DNA of 33,030 nucleotides from Streptomyces nanshensis (GCF_001751255.1 NZ_LJGW01000162.1:4279-37308), one strand, 5' to 3'; shown: positions 22,611-29,846, numbered from the stretch's first letter. A program made the numbers and translations. Notes: a model not told the origin generated them from the letters alone.

Positions 22611-22673
22611 GCTTCGTAAGTGATCTGGGTCCTATGCGGCGACTCACACCGCACACCGGATACACTTACGCAG
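22611..22673. promoter_or_regulatory. Extended 63-nt hairpin-forming element
   Basis: CGTAAGTG (22615-22622) and CACTTACG (22663-22670) are perfect complements. Inside them ATCTGG pairs with CCGGAT (one G-U) and TGCGG (22635-22639) with CCGCA (22649-22653). It could be a structured leader or part of an operator array. ACACT-TACGC-AGTGT (22662-22676) overlaps its 3' end. Confidence 0.45.
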
Positions 22674-22706
22674 TGTGTAGAAGGGATAAACGCAGGGTCA
22701 CACCGC

Positions 22707-22727
22707 TGGTCCCTGGTCCTAGGTCCT
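22707..22727. repeat. Three abutting GGTCC heptamers
   Basis: TGGTCCC, TGGTCCT and AGGTCCT follow each other at 22707-22713, 22714-22720 and 22721-22727, about 70 bases before the kinase ATG. Confidence 0.45.
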
Positions 22728-22782
22728 GAGACCCCCGCAACCACCCCGCCCCGGGCCCGATCCACGGGGCCTCTCCCGCGAG

Positions 22783-22788
22783 TACGTT
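22783..22788 (+). promoter_or_regulatory. Candidate -10 box of a leaderless kinase mRNA
   Basis: TACGTT is followed by six bases (TGACGC) and then the ATG at 22795; no Shine-Dalgarno is present. No clear -35. Confidence 0.4.
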
Positions 22789-22794
22789 TGACGC

Positions 22795-24000
22795 ATGCTC
22801 CGCAGCTCAGGGCTCGGCGCCGTCAGCGCCGCGATCCTCTCGATGAACCGTCAGCTCGAAGTGCGCGACGTCCTGCAGACGATCGTCGCCTCGGCCCGCG
22901 AGCTGCTGGACGCGGAGTACGCCGCCCTGGGCGTCCCCGACGACCACGGCGGCTTCGCCCAGTTCGTGGTGGACGGCGTCTCCGACCAGCAGTGGAAGGC
23001 CATCGGCCCGCTGCCCCGGCAGCACGGCGTCCTCGCCGCGATGCTCCACGAGGCCAAACCGCAGCGGCTCGCGGACGTACGGAAGGACCCGCGGTTCGAG
23101 GGCTGGCCGCGCGCCCATCCGGAGCTCGCGGACTTCCTCGGGATGCCCATCGCGGACGGCGAGGAGGTGCTGGGCGCGCTCTTCCTCGCCAACAAGAAGT
23201 GCGGCCCGCCGACCGAGCGGAGCGCGCAGGGGGAGCGGCCCGTACGGCCGCCGGAGGAAGTCCCCGTACGCGGCTGCGCGTTCACCGAGGAGGACGAGCG
23301 GCTGCTGCGCCTTCTGGCCCAGCACGCGGCCATCGCCCTCACCAACGCCCGCCTCTACGAGCGCAGCCGCGAGCTGACGATCGCCGGCGAGCGCGCCCGT
23401 ATCGGCCACGAGCTGCACGACGCCGTCGCACAGAAGCTCTTCTCGCTCCGCCTCACCGCCCAGGCCGCCACCGCGTTGATCGACCGCGACCCCGAGCGCG
23501 CCAAGGACGAGCTGCACGAGATCGGCCGGCTCGCCGCCGAGGCGTCGGAGGAGCTGCGCGCCGCCGTCGTCGAGCTGCGTCCGGCGGCGCTCGACGAGGA
23601 CGGCCTCGTCGCCACGCTGCGCACCCAGACCCAGGTGCTCGACCGCGCGCACTCCGCGAAGGTCACCTTCGCCGGCGAGGGAGCGCCGCGCGCGCTGCCC
23701 GCCGCGCAGGAGGAGGCGCTGCTGCGCGTCGCACAGGAGGCCCTGCACAACGCTCTGCGGCACGCCGGTGCTTCACGGGTCGCCGTCACCCTCGTCCACG
23801 GCGGCGCGGGCGGAGGCGGCACGCTGCTGCGCGTCAGCGACGACGGCCGCGGCTTCGATCCGCGCGCCGTACGCAAGGCCGGACGCCATCTGGGCCTGGT
23901 CTCGATGCGGGACAGGGCGAGCGGCGTCGGCGGCACCCTGACCGTCGAGTCCGAGCCGGGCAAGGGAGCCGTGATCGAGCTGGAGGTGCCCGGTGGCTGA
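22795..24000 (+). CDS. GAF-domain sensor histidine kinase (NarL/DesK type)
   Basis: 401 aa without membrane segments, so a cytoplasmic sensor. GAF domain about 20-190, with a polar insertion at about 136-163 (PPTERSAQGERPVRPPEEVP). HisKA_3 dimerization/phosphoacceptor helix ERARIGHELHDAVAQ with H208. HATPase_c about 300-400: N-box EALHNALRHAG (N319), G1 DDGRGFD (349-355), G2 HLGLVSMRDRA. It should autophosphorylate H208 and pass phosphate to the regulator whose gene overlaps its last 8 bases. The GAF lacks an obvious Cys ligand cluster; C136 and C161 flank the insertion. Signal unknown. GAF-HisKA_3 kinases in actinobacteria include heme (DevS) and iron-sulfur redox sensors, but nothing here proves either. 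Confidence 0.9.
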   Translation: MLRSSGLGAVSAAILSMNRQLEVRDVLQTIVASARELLDAEYAALGVPDDHGGFAQFVVDGVSDQQWKAIGPLPRQHGVLAAMLHEAKPQRLADVRKDPRFEGWPRAHPELADFLGMPIADGEEVLGALFLANKKCGPPTERSAQGERPVRPPEEVPVRGCAFTEEDERLLRLLAQHAAIALTNARLYERSRELTIAGERARIGHELHDAVAQKLFSLRLTAQAATALIDRDPERAKDELHEIGRLAAEASEELRAAVVELRPAALDEDGLVATLRTQTQVLDRAHSAKVTFAGEGAPRALPAAQEEALLRVAQEALHNALRHAGASRVAVTLVHGGAGGGGTLLRVSDDGRGFDPRAVRKAGRHLGLVSMRDRASGVGGTLTVESEPGKGAVIELEVPGG

Positions 24001-24637
24001 CCCGATCCGTGTGCTGATCGTCGACGACCACCAGGTCGTACGGCGCGGACTGCGCACGTTCCTGGAGGTCCAGGACGACATCGAGGTCGTCGGCGAGGCC
24101 GCGGACGGTGCCGAAGGAGTCGCCCGCGCCGAGGAGTTGCGGCCCGACATCGTCCTCATGGACGTCAAGATGCCCGGCACGGACGGCATCGAGGCGCTGC
24201 GGGAGCTGCGGCGGCTGGAGAACGCGGCACGGGTCCTCGTCGTCACCAGCTTCACGGAGCAGCGCACGGTCGTGCCCGCCCTGCGCGCCGGTGCCGCCGG
24301 CTACGTCTACAAGGACGTCGACCCCGACGCCCTCGCCGGAGCCATCCGTTCCATACACGCGGGCCACGTCCTTCTCCAGCCGGAGGTCGCCGGGGCGCTG
24401 CTCTCGGACGAGGCGGGCGGAGGCGCCGGCTCCGGACGCGGGTCCGTCCTCACCGAACGCGAGGGCGAGGTGCTGGAGTTGATCGCCGACGGACGCTCCA
24501 ACCGGGAGATCGCCAGGACCCTGGTGCTCTCCGAGAAGACGGTGAAGACCCATGTGTCGAACATCCTGATGAAGCTCGACCTCGCCGACCGTACGCAAGC
24601 GGCCCTGTGGGCCGTACGGCACGGAATGACCAACTGA
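23993..24637 (+). CDS. NarL/FixJ family response regulator
   Basis: 214 aa from GTG 23993, overlapping the kinase stop by 8 bases; a ribosome site (GGAGG) lies inside the kinase end, so translation is coupled. Receiver domain 1-120: acidic pair D11/D12, phosphoacceptor D57 (VLMDVKMPG), T85 switch, K107 (GYVYKDVD). After a Gly/Ser linker (about 135-150) comes a LuxR-type HTH (LTEREGEVLELIADGRSNREI, then SEKTVKTHVSNILMKLDL). It dimerizes on phosphorylation and binds DNA in this family. Likely targets include the divergent gap upstream of the kinase with its repeats; that is a hypothesis. Confidence 0.94.
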   Translation: MADPIRVLIVDDHQVVRRGLRTFLEVQDDIEVVGEAADGAEGVARAEELRPDIVLMDVKMPGTDGIEALRELRRLENAARVLVVTSFTEQRTVVPALRAGAAGYVYKDVDPDALAGAIRSIHAGHVLLQPEVAGALLSDEAGGGAGSGRGSVLTEREGEVLELIADGRSNREIARTLVLSEKTVKTHVSNILMKLDLADRTQAALWAVRHGMTN

Positions 24638-24656
24638 CGCGGCTACGGGTCCGGTT

Positions 24657-24683
24657 GGCGGCCCGTTCGGCGGCCGGGCCGCC
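24657..24683. terminator. Bidirectional terminator after the response regulator
   Basis: GGCGGCCCG (24657-24665) and CGGGCCGCC (24675-24683) pair perfectly over 9 bp with a 9-nt loop, directly abutting the stop of the next minus-strand gene. Confidence 0.7.
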
Positions 24684-25535
24684 TCACAGCCCCCTGCGCT
24701 CCAGCTCCTCCGCATAGGCGTTGTACGCCGCGACCTGCGCCCGCCTCGCCGTACGCTCCACCGGCCGCAGCGCCTCCGCACGCGCCGCGATCTGCGAGGC
24801 GCTCACCGCACCGCCGTGCTCCCGGCCGTCGCCCCAGCCGCCGCCGTCCTCGCCGCTCTCGTCCCCGTACGCGATCGCGACGAGCGCCCGCACCCGCTGC
24901 GCCAGCTCCAGCACCCGCACCGCACGCGGCGGATAGCCCGGCGCCAGCAGCCGCCGTCCCGCCTCCATGCGCGCCCGGTACGCCTCCAGCGCCGCGTCCG
25001 CCACCGGTCCCGAACCGGCCACGTCCAGCTTCGTGAGGACATCGGTGGCCTCCCGCATCGCCTCGGCCAGTTCGCGTTCCGCCTCGCCCAGCGACGGCAC
25101 GTCCGCCGGCGGTCCCTCCCGTACGGGCAGGCAGTGCCACAGGACCTCCGCGTGCACGTCGCCCGCCGGGCCCACCTCGTACACCTCGGGCACCAGACCC
25201 GTGCCCGTGCCCGTCGCGATCACGGCCTCACCGGCCTCCAGGGCACGGGAGTTGAACTCCGGCGGCCCGCTCAGCCCCAGCGGATGCCCCGGTACGGGCA
25301 GTGCGACCCGCAGCCCCTGCGCACCCAGCGACCGCAGCCGCCCCAGCGCCAGTGTCAGACCGACGGGTTCCGCTTCCTCTCCGGCGTACGGACCGGACGA
25401 TGTGGGAAGCCCCACCACGCGGTGCGAGGCGTCCTCCCCGACGATGTGCTGTGCGGCGTCGTCGGGCGGCGCCAGCGCGGCGAGCAGAGCGTTTCCCCAG
25501 GCGGCCAGGCGTCCCGAACGCGGTTCATCGAGCAT
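24684..25535 (-). CDS. Conserved actinobacterial protein of unknown function
   Basis: 283 aa from ATG 25535, soluble, no signal peptide or membrane span. I recall similar Streptomyces proteins annotated only as hypothetical. Visible blocks: MLDEPRSGRLAAWGNALLA at the start; VGLTLALGRLRSLGAQGLRVALPVPGHPLGLSG near 60-90; PPEFNSRALEAGEAVI near 91-106; then an Asp/Val-rich sheet region, and a C-terminal half of Glu/Ala/Arg-rich helices (about 150-280) that may be coiled coil. The GHPLGLSGPPEFN block is the best candidate for a functional site. TAGGCT ends 6 nt before the ATG, suggesting a leaderless mRNA. It is divergent from the ABC ATPase and convergent with the regulator gene. Confidence 0.8.
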   Translation of the reverse strand: MLDEPRSGRLAAWGNALLAALAPPDDAAQHIVGEDASHRVVGLPTSSGPYAGEEAEPVGLTLALGRLRSLGAQGLRVALPVPGHPLGLSGPPEFNSRALEAGEAVIATGTGTGLVPEVYEVGPAGDVHAEVLWHCLPVREGPPADVPSLGEAERELAEAMREATDVLTKLDVAGSGPVADAALEAYRARMEAGRRLLAPGYPPRAVRVLELAQRVRALVAIAYGDESGEDGGGWGDGREHGGAVSASQIAARAEALRPVERTARRAQVAAYNAYAEELERRGL

Positions 25536-25541
25536 GTGCCC

Positions 25542-25547
25542 AGCCTA
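25542..25547 (-). promoter_or_regulatory. Candidate -10 box of a leaderless transcript
   Basis: On the minus strand TAGGCT (25547-25542), then GGGCAC, then the ATG at 25535. A close fit to the TAGRNT consensus with leaderless spacing. Confidence 0.45.
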
Positions 25548-25641
25548 GGGAACGCACCCTCGAACGCGTGGCGTAGGTTTGGCCGGGGACTCTGCTCACA
25601 AGGCACGGGTAACGGCGACTGCATTGGGAGACAACGCGCTC

Positions 25642-26433
25642 ATGAGCGAAGTACTGGAGCTGGTGGACGTATCAGTGGTCCGCGATGGCCACGCTCTGCT
25701 GGACGATGTCTCCTGGTCGGTCAAAGAGGGCGAACGGTGGGTCATTCTCGGTCCCAACGGCGCCGGCAAGACCACGTTGCTCAACCTCGCCTCCAGCTAC
25801 CTCTTCCCCAGCACGGGCCAGGCCACCGTCCTCGGCGACAGACTCGGCGCCGTCGACGTCTTCGAACTCCGCCCCCGCATCGGCATCGCCGGCATCGCCA
25901 TGGCGGACAAGCTGCCCCGCTCCCAGACCGTGCTGCGCACGGTGCTCACCGCCGCGTACGGCATGACGGCGCACTGGCAGGAGGAGTACGAGGAGATGGA
26001 CGAGGAGCGCGCACGCGCCTTCCTCGACCGGCTCGGCATGACCGACTACCTGGACCGCACGTTCGGCACCCTCTCCGAGGGCGAACGCAAGCGCACCCTC
26101 ATCGCCCGCGCCATGATGACCGACCCCGAACTGCTGCTGCTGGACGAGCCGGCGGCCGGTCTGGACCTCGGCGGCCGCGAGGACCTGGTGCGCCGGCTGG
26201 GCCGCCTCGCGCGCGACCCGTACGCACCGTCCATGATCATGGTCACGCACCATGTCGAGGAGATCGCCCCGGGGTTCACACATGTGCTGATGATCCGTCA
26301 GGGGCAGGTGCTCGCTGCCGGACCGCTGGAGACGGAGCTGACCTCGCGCAACCTCTCGCGCTGCTTCGGGCTGCCGCTCGTGGTGGAGAAGCGGGGCGAT
26401 CGCTGGACGGCTCAGGGTCTGCCCCTCGGCTGA
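25642..26433 (+). CDS. Orphan ABC transporter ATP-binding protein
   Basis: 263 aa from ATG 25642 (GGGAG about 11 bases upstream; the open frame further up is not family-like). Single ABC domain: Walker A GPNGAGKTT (39-47 region), signature LSEGERKR (about 152-159; E instead of G at the third place, tolerated), Walker B LLLLDEP, D-loop AAGLDLGG, H-loop VTHH. The MADKLPRSQTVLRTVLTAAYG stretch fits the ModF/YlmA-like soluble ABC group. No permease gene is adjacent, so it is either a subunit of a remote transporter or a non-transport ABC protein. NfeD and SPFH genes follow on the same strand. Confidence 0.85.
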   Translation: MSEVLELVDVSVVRDGHALLDDVSWSVKEGERWVILGPNGAGKTTLLNLASSYLFPSTGQATVLGDRLGAVDVFELRPRIGIAGIAMADKLPRSQTVLRTVLTAAYGMTAHWQEEYEEMDEERARAFLDRLGMTDYLDRTFGTLSEGERKRTLIARAMMTDPELLLLDEPAAGLDLGGREDLVRRLGRLARDPYAPSMIMVTHHVEEIAPGFTHVLMIRQGQVLAAGPLETELTSRNLSRCFGLPLVVEKRGDRWTAQGLPLG

Positions 26434-26442
26434 TCGCGCGCC

Positions 26443-26448
26443 TACCAT
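26443..26448 (+). promoter_or_regulatory. Candidate -10 box of a leaderless NfeD transcript
   Basis: TACCAT is followed by six bases (GGACGC) and GTG at 26455. It lies 10 bases after the ATPase stop, so the NfeD gene could be read both from the operon and on its own. Confidence 0.35.
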
Positions 26449-26454
26449 GGACGC

Positions 26455-26880
26455 GTGGATGCATGGATCTGGTGGCTGATCGCCGCCGTGGGGCTGGGAA
26501 TTCCGCTCGTCCTCACCGCGATGCCCGAGTTCGGGATGCTCGCCGTGGGCGGTGTCGCCGGTGCCGTGACGGCCGCGCTCGGCGGCGGCATGGTGGCCCA
26601 GGTCATCGTCTTCGCCGTCGTCTCTTCGGCGCTCATCGCCGTCGTACAGCCGATCGCCCGGCGCTCCCGGCAGCAGCACCCGAAGCTCAGCAGCGGCGTC
26701 GACGCACTGACGGGCCGCCAGGCCATGGTGCTGGAGCGGGTGGACGGGCAGGGCGGCCGGATAAAGCTCGCGGGCGAGGTCTGGTCGGCACGGGCGCTGG
26801 ACTCGCAGGCGGCGTACGAGCCGGGCTCCCAGGTGGATGTGGTGGAGATCGACGGCGCGACCGCGGTCGTGATGGGATGA
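26455..26880 (+). CDS. NfeD-like membrane protein (short, OB-fold)
   Basis: 141 aa from GTG 26455. Hydrophobic region of about three short helices (4-24 WIWWLIAAVGLGIPLVL, 27-45, 50-66), then a soluble C-terminal beta-barrel (OB) of about 65 residues starting near GVDALTGRQAMVLERV and ending VEIDGATAVV. This is the short NfeD1b form, without the ClpP-like protease half. NfeD proteins are paired with stomatin/flotillin-type SPFH proteins, and here the SPFH gene follows 106 bases later on the same strand. Likely role: membrane microdomain organisation or quality control together with that partner. Confidence 0.87.
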   Translation: MDAWIWWLIAAVGLGIPLVLTAMPEFGMLAVGGVAGAVTAALGGGMVAQVIVFAVVSSALIAVVQPIARRSRQQHPKLSSGVDALTGRQAMVLERVDGQGGRIKLAGEVWSARALDSQAAYEPGSQVDVVEIDGATAVVMG

Positions 26881-26936
26881 TCAGGCAGCGGCCGGGCCTA
26901 ACAACCGCGAGTACACGGCGACTTGCGGTGGGACGA

Positions 26937-26964
26937 TTGTCATCGGCCGACGACGTCATAGCAG
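26937..26964 (+). promoter_or_regulatory. Candidate promoter of the SPFH gene
   Basis: TTGTCA (26937-26942), 16-bp spacer, TAGCAG (26959-26964); start near 26971, just upstream of the GGGGGG ribosome site at about 26978-26983. Confidence 0.4.
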
Positions 26965-26986
26965 TGACACACAGGCAGGGGGGCGG

Positions 26987-27949
26987 ATGGACGCCATCAT
27001 CATTGTCCTGATCATCCTGGTGGTGCTGGTCTTCATCGCACTCATCAAGACGATCCAGGTCATTCCGCAGGCGAGCGCCGCCATCGTCGAGCGCTTCGGC
27101 CGCTACACCCGCACCCTCAACGCGGGTCTGAACATCGTGGTGCCGTTCATCGACACCGTCCGCAACCGGGTCGACCTCCGCGAACAGGTCGTCCCGTTCC
27201 CCCCGCAGCCCGTGATCACCCAGGACAACCTGGTGGTCAACATCGACACCGTCATCTATTACCAGGTGACGGACGCCCGCGCCGCCACGTACGAAGTCGC
27301 CAGCTACATCCAGGCGATCGAGCAGCTCACCGTGACCACGCTGCGGAACATCATCGGCGGCATGGACCTGGAGCGGACCCTCACCTCCCGCGAGGAGATC
27401 AACGCGGCGCTGCGCGGCGTGCTCGACGAGGCCACCGGAAAGTGGGGCATCCGCGTCAACCGCGTGGAGCTGAAGGCCATCGAGCCGCCGACGTCCATCC
27501 AGGACTCGATGGAGAAGCAGATGCGCGCCGACCGCGACAAGCGCGCGGCGATCCTCCAGGCGGAAGGTGTACGGCAGTCGCAGATCCTCACCGCGGAGGG
27601 CGAGAAGCAGTCCTCGATCCTCCGGGCGGAAGGTGAGGCACGCTCCGCCGCCCTCCGCGCCGAAGGTGAGGCGCAGGCCATCCGTACGGTCTTCGAGTCC
27701 ATCCACGCCGGCGACCCGGACCAGAAGCTGCTCTCGTACCAGTACCTCCAGATGCTGCCGAAGATCGCCGAGGGCGATGCCAACAAGCTCTGGATCGTGC
27801 CCAGCGAGATCGGCGACGCGCTCAAGGGTCTGGGCGGTGCCCTGGACGGCTTCAAGCCGGGCGGCGGCAACGGCGGTTCCGGCGGCGGGGGCGGAGGCGC
27901 GGCGGCCGGCATGGTCAAGCCCCCGCGCGAGAGCCCGAAGCTCGACTGA
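26987..27949 (+). CDS. SPFH (stomatin/prohibitin/flotillin) family protein
   Basis: 320 aa, QmcA/stomatin-like. Membrane helix 3-22 (AIIIVLIILVVLVFIALI); SPFH domain about 25-185 (PQASAAIVERFGRYTRTLNAGLNIVVPFIDTV..., IIGGMDLERTLTSREEIN). Residues 189-232 are four contiguous 11-residue repeats of the type ILxAEGxxxSx, a hendecad pattern that predicts a long right-handed coiled coil. Then a conserved block (LLSYQYLQMLPKIAEGDANKLWIVPSE) and a disordered Gly-rich tail. Family members form large ring or cage oligomers at the membrane and scaffold proteases or microdomains. Preceded by NfeD, its usual partner. Confidence 0.92.
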   Translation: MDAIIIVLIILVVLVFIALIKTIQVIPQASAAIVERFGRYTRTLNAGLNIVVPFIDTVRNRVDLREQVVPFPPQPVITQDNLVVNIDTVIYYQVTDARAATYEVASYIQAIEQLTVTTLRNIIGGMDLERTLTSREEINAALRGVLDEATGKWGIRVNRVELKAIEPPTSIQDSMEKQMRADRDKRAAILQAEGVRQSQILTAEGEKQSSILRAEGEARSAALRAEGEAQAIRTVFESIHAGDPDQKLLSYQYLQMLPKIAEGDANKLWIVPSEIGDALKGLGGALDGFKPGGGNGGSGGGGGGAAAGMVKPPRESPKLD

Positions 27950-28017
27950 CCCGACGACCCGACGACCCGTCGACCGGGCCCCGGACCCGAACCGGGACCC
28001 CGGATGACCACGTCATC

Positions 28018-28065
28018 AGCCCCTCCGGCATGATCGGTGCGTACGGCACTGATCTCGGAGGGGCT
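28018..28065 (+). promoter_or_regulatory. Long hairpin sequestering the TauE ribosome binding site
   Basis: Outer arms AGCCCCTCCG (28018-28027) and CGGAGGGGCT (28056-28065) pair perfectly over 10 bp. Inner arms GATCGGTGC (28032-28040) and GCACTGATC (28046-28054) add 9 bp (one G-U) around the loop GTACG. The 3' arm contains the GGAGGGG ribosome site of the GTG at 28070. It may also end the SPFH transcript. Confidence 0.65.
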
Positions 28066-28069
28066 TCGC

Positions 28070-28837
28070 GTGACGATCTGGGAGGCGATCGCGGTCTGCG
28101 CCGCGGGCCTCGGTGCGGGCGCCATCAACACCGTCGTCGGCTCGGGCACGCTGCTGACGTTCCCGGTGCTGCTCGCGGTCGGCCTGCCGCCCGTCACGGC
28201 GAACGTCTCCAACGCGCTCGGACTCGTCCCCGGATCGGTCAGCGGCGCCATCGGCTACCGGCGCGAACTGCGCGGCCAGCGGCGGCGGGTGCTGCTGCTG
28301 AGCGGCGTGGCCCTCGTCGGCGGACTGGCCGGAGCGGTGCTGCTGGTGGCCCTGCCCAGCAGCGCCTTCGACATGATCGTCCCGGTGCTCATCGGCATCG
28401 CGCTGGTCCTGGTGATCGTGCAGCCGTGGCTGGCCCGCGTCGCCGGGCGCCGCCGCGAGAAGCACGGCCGTGCGGCACGTCCCGACGGCGGCGTACCGCT
28501 CTCGGCCGGGCTGCTCGCCGCCAGCGCCTACGGGGGCTACTTCGGCGCCGCCCAGGGCATCATCTACCTCGCCCTCATGGGGCTGTTCCTCGACGAGACG
28601 CTGCAACGCATCAACGCGGTGAAGAACGTCCTCGGCGCCCTCGTCAACGCGACCGCCGCCGTCTTCTTCCTCTTCGTCGCCGACTTCGACTGGCTCGCGG
28701 TCGTACTCATCGCGGCCGGCAGCGCGGTCGGCGGCCAGTTCGGCGCCTTCGTGGGACGCAGACTGTCGCCCACCGCGCTGCGGGCCATCGTCGTCGCCGT
28801 CGGAGCGGCGGCGATCGTTCACCAACTGCTGCACTGA
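28070..28837 (+). CDS. TauE/SafE family (DUF81) membrane permease
   Basis: 255 aa from GTG 28070, five bases after the hairpin carrying its GGAGGGG. An earlier in-frame start at 28037 lies inside that hairpin and was rejected. About eight helices; the repeated family motif appears as AGAINTVVGSGTLLTFPVLLAVGLPPVTANVSNALGL in the first half and as the AYGGYFGAAQGIIYLALMG / INAVKNVLGALVN pair in the second. Family members export sulfoacetate, sulfite or other organosulfur anions; the real substrate here is unknown. Same direction as SPFH but 120 bases apart, convergent with the HNH gene. Confidence 0.88.
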   Translation: MTIWEAIAVCAAGLGAGAINTVVGSGTLLTFPVLLAVGLPPVTANVSNALGLVPGSVSGAIGYRRELRGQRRRVLLLSGVALVGGLAGAVLLVALPSSAFDMIVPVLIGIALVLVIVQPWLARVAGRRREKHGRAARPDGGVPLSAGLLAASAYGGYFGAAQGIIYLALMGLFLDETLQRINAVKNVLGALVNATAAVFFLFVADFDWLAVVLIAAGSAVGGQFGAFVGRRLSPTALRAIVVAVGAAAIVHQLLH

Positions 28838-28887
28838 GCACGCCTGTCGGCGTTCTCCCGCGCTGCCGGGTGCTCCCGTACGAGCCG

Positions 28888-28900
28888 GGGTGCGACACCC
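28888..28900. terminator. Weak hairpin between TauE and HNH genes
   Basis: GGGTG-CGA-CACCC, 5 bp, lies in a convergent 67-bp gap. A modest stem; the call rests mainly on position. Confidence 0.3.
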
Positions 28901-28904
28901 GCGG

Positions 28905-29450
28905 TCAGGCGCTCGCGGGCAGCGCGGGCGCGGAGACGGGGACGGGCCCGCCGGGCACCGCGAGCCACTCCGGCAGCCCCTCACCGTTCCGGAACCCCAG
29001 GGCGAGCAGCAGCGCGTCGGCCGGAGTCGGCGCGAACGGCTTGACCGACAGCGCCATTCCGGCCTGCGCGGGCGTCCGGTCCGCCTTGCGGTGGTTGTCC
29101 GCGGCACACGCCGCGACGGTGTTGAGCCAGGTGTCGCCGCCGCCCTGCGACCGCGGCACGATGTGGTCCACCGTGGTCGCCCGGCGCCCGCAGTACGCGC
29201 ACCGGTGCCGGTCCCGTACGAGGACTCCGCGCCGCGACCACGGCGCCCGTTGTCGGAACGGCACGCGGACGTATCTGCGGAGCCTGATCACCTGCGGTAC
29301 GGGGAGATCGACGTCGGCGGCCCGTACGCGGAGCCCCGGATGAGCGTGCTCGACGACGGCCTTGTCCTGCATGACCAGCACCACGGCCCGGCGGAGCGAG
29401 ACAGTCGACAGCGGTTCGAACCCGGCATTCAGGATCAGCGTCTCGCGCAT
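28905..29450 (-). CDS. HNH endonuclease family protein
   Basis: 181 aa from ATG 29450, with GGGAGG 8 bases upstream; the longer frame is low complexity. N-terminal conserved block RETLILNAGFEPLSTVSLRRAVVLVMQDKAVVE, then VIRLRRYVRVP. HNH domain: CAYCGRRATTVDHIVPRSQGG supplies one Cys pair and the catalytic D-H; NTVAACAADNHRKADRTP supplies N and the C..NH..K end, so the beta-beta-alpha metal motif looks intact. Close relatives are present as single copies across Streptomyces chromosomes, which argues for a housekeeping rather than a mobile or restriction role; the DNA substrate is unknown. Confidence 0.88.
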   Translation of the reverse strand: MRETLILNAGFEPLSTVSLRRAVVLVMQDKAVVEHAHPGLRVRAADVDLPVPQVIRLRRYVRVPFRQRAPWSRRGVLVRDRHRCAYCGRRATTVDHIVPRSQGGGDTWLNTVAACAADNHRKADRTPAQAGMALSVKPFAPTPADALLLALGFRNGEGLPEWLAVPGGPVPVSAPALPASA

Positions 29451-29500
29451 CCCCACCACCTCCCGTTTCGCTCCCGCCCCTGCGGCGGTGCGGTGGCTCC

Positions 29501-29529
29501 ACTCTGCCGCCGTGGAAATCACCGGACAA
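29501..29529 (-). promoter_or_regulatory. Candidate promoter of the HNH gene
   Basis: On the minus strand TTGTCC (29529-29524), 17-bp spacer, CAGAGT (29506-29501), near the consensus TTGACN/TAGRNT. It predicts a leader of about 45 nt to the ATG at 29450. Confidence 0.4.
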
Positions 29530-29567
29530 CGCAATTTCCGCCCGCCGCAAGGAGGTCGGCGACGGAC

Positions 29568-29630
29568 GGAGAAACAGAAGAGCAAGAGGAAGAAGAGGAA
29601 GAGGAGAAACGGCAGGGTAAGAAGGGGAAA
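29568..29630. repeat. Polypurine/polypyrimidine tract
   Basis: Only 5 of 63 plus-strand bases are pyrimidines, and 29584-29609 is an unbroken 26-base purine run of GA-rich triplets. It lies in the 459-bp gap 29451-29909, upstream of the HNH promoter candidate. The rest of that gap holds the YbhB terminator and no believable gene. Confidence 0.85.
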
Positions 29631-29846
29631 CGGACCGCGACGGAAGGCCGCTACGGACGAGAGCCCCGCAATTCAGCGGTGGCGCCGGCTGTCACCCGGG
29701 AAAGAGACGCGAGCCACGACCCTGTACACGCACACCACCCGTACGTGTCCAACTGCCCGCGTCCAAAGGGCAGTCGGCGCGGTCGCCGGCCCCCGGCCAG
29801 GCTCCGGCGGATGGCAGACGCAGACACAGGCGCCCCGCCGCCCCCG

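Noticed and set aside
22424-22794. Possible c-di-AMP (ydaO-type) riboswitch upstream of the cell-wall hydrolase
   Set aside because: I searched the minus-strand leader for the conserved riboswitch text around CGAACCCGACAGCUAACC and it is not there; only simple hairpins are present.
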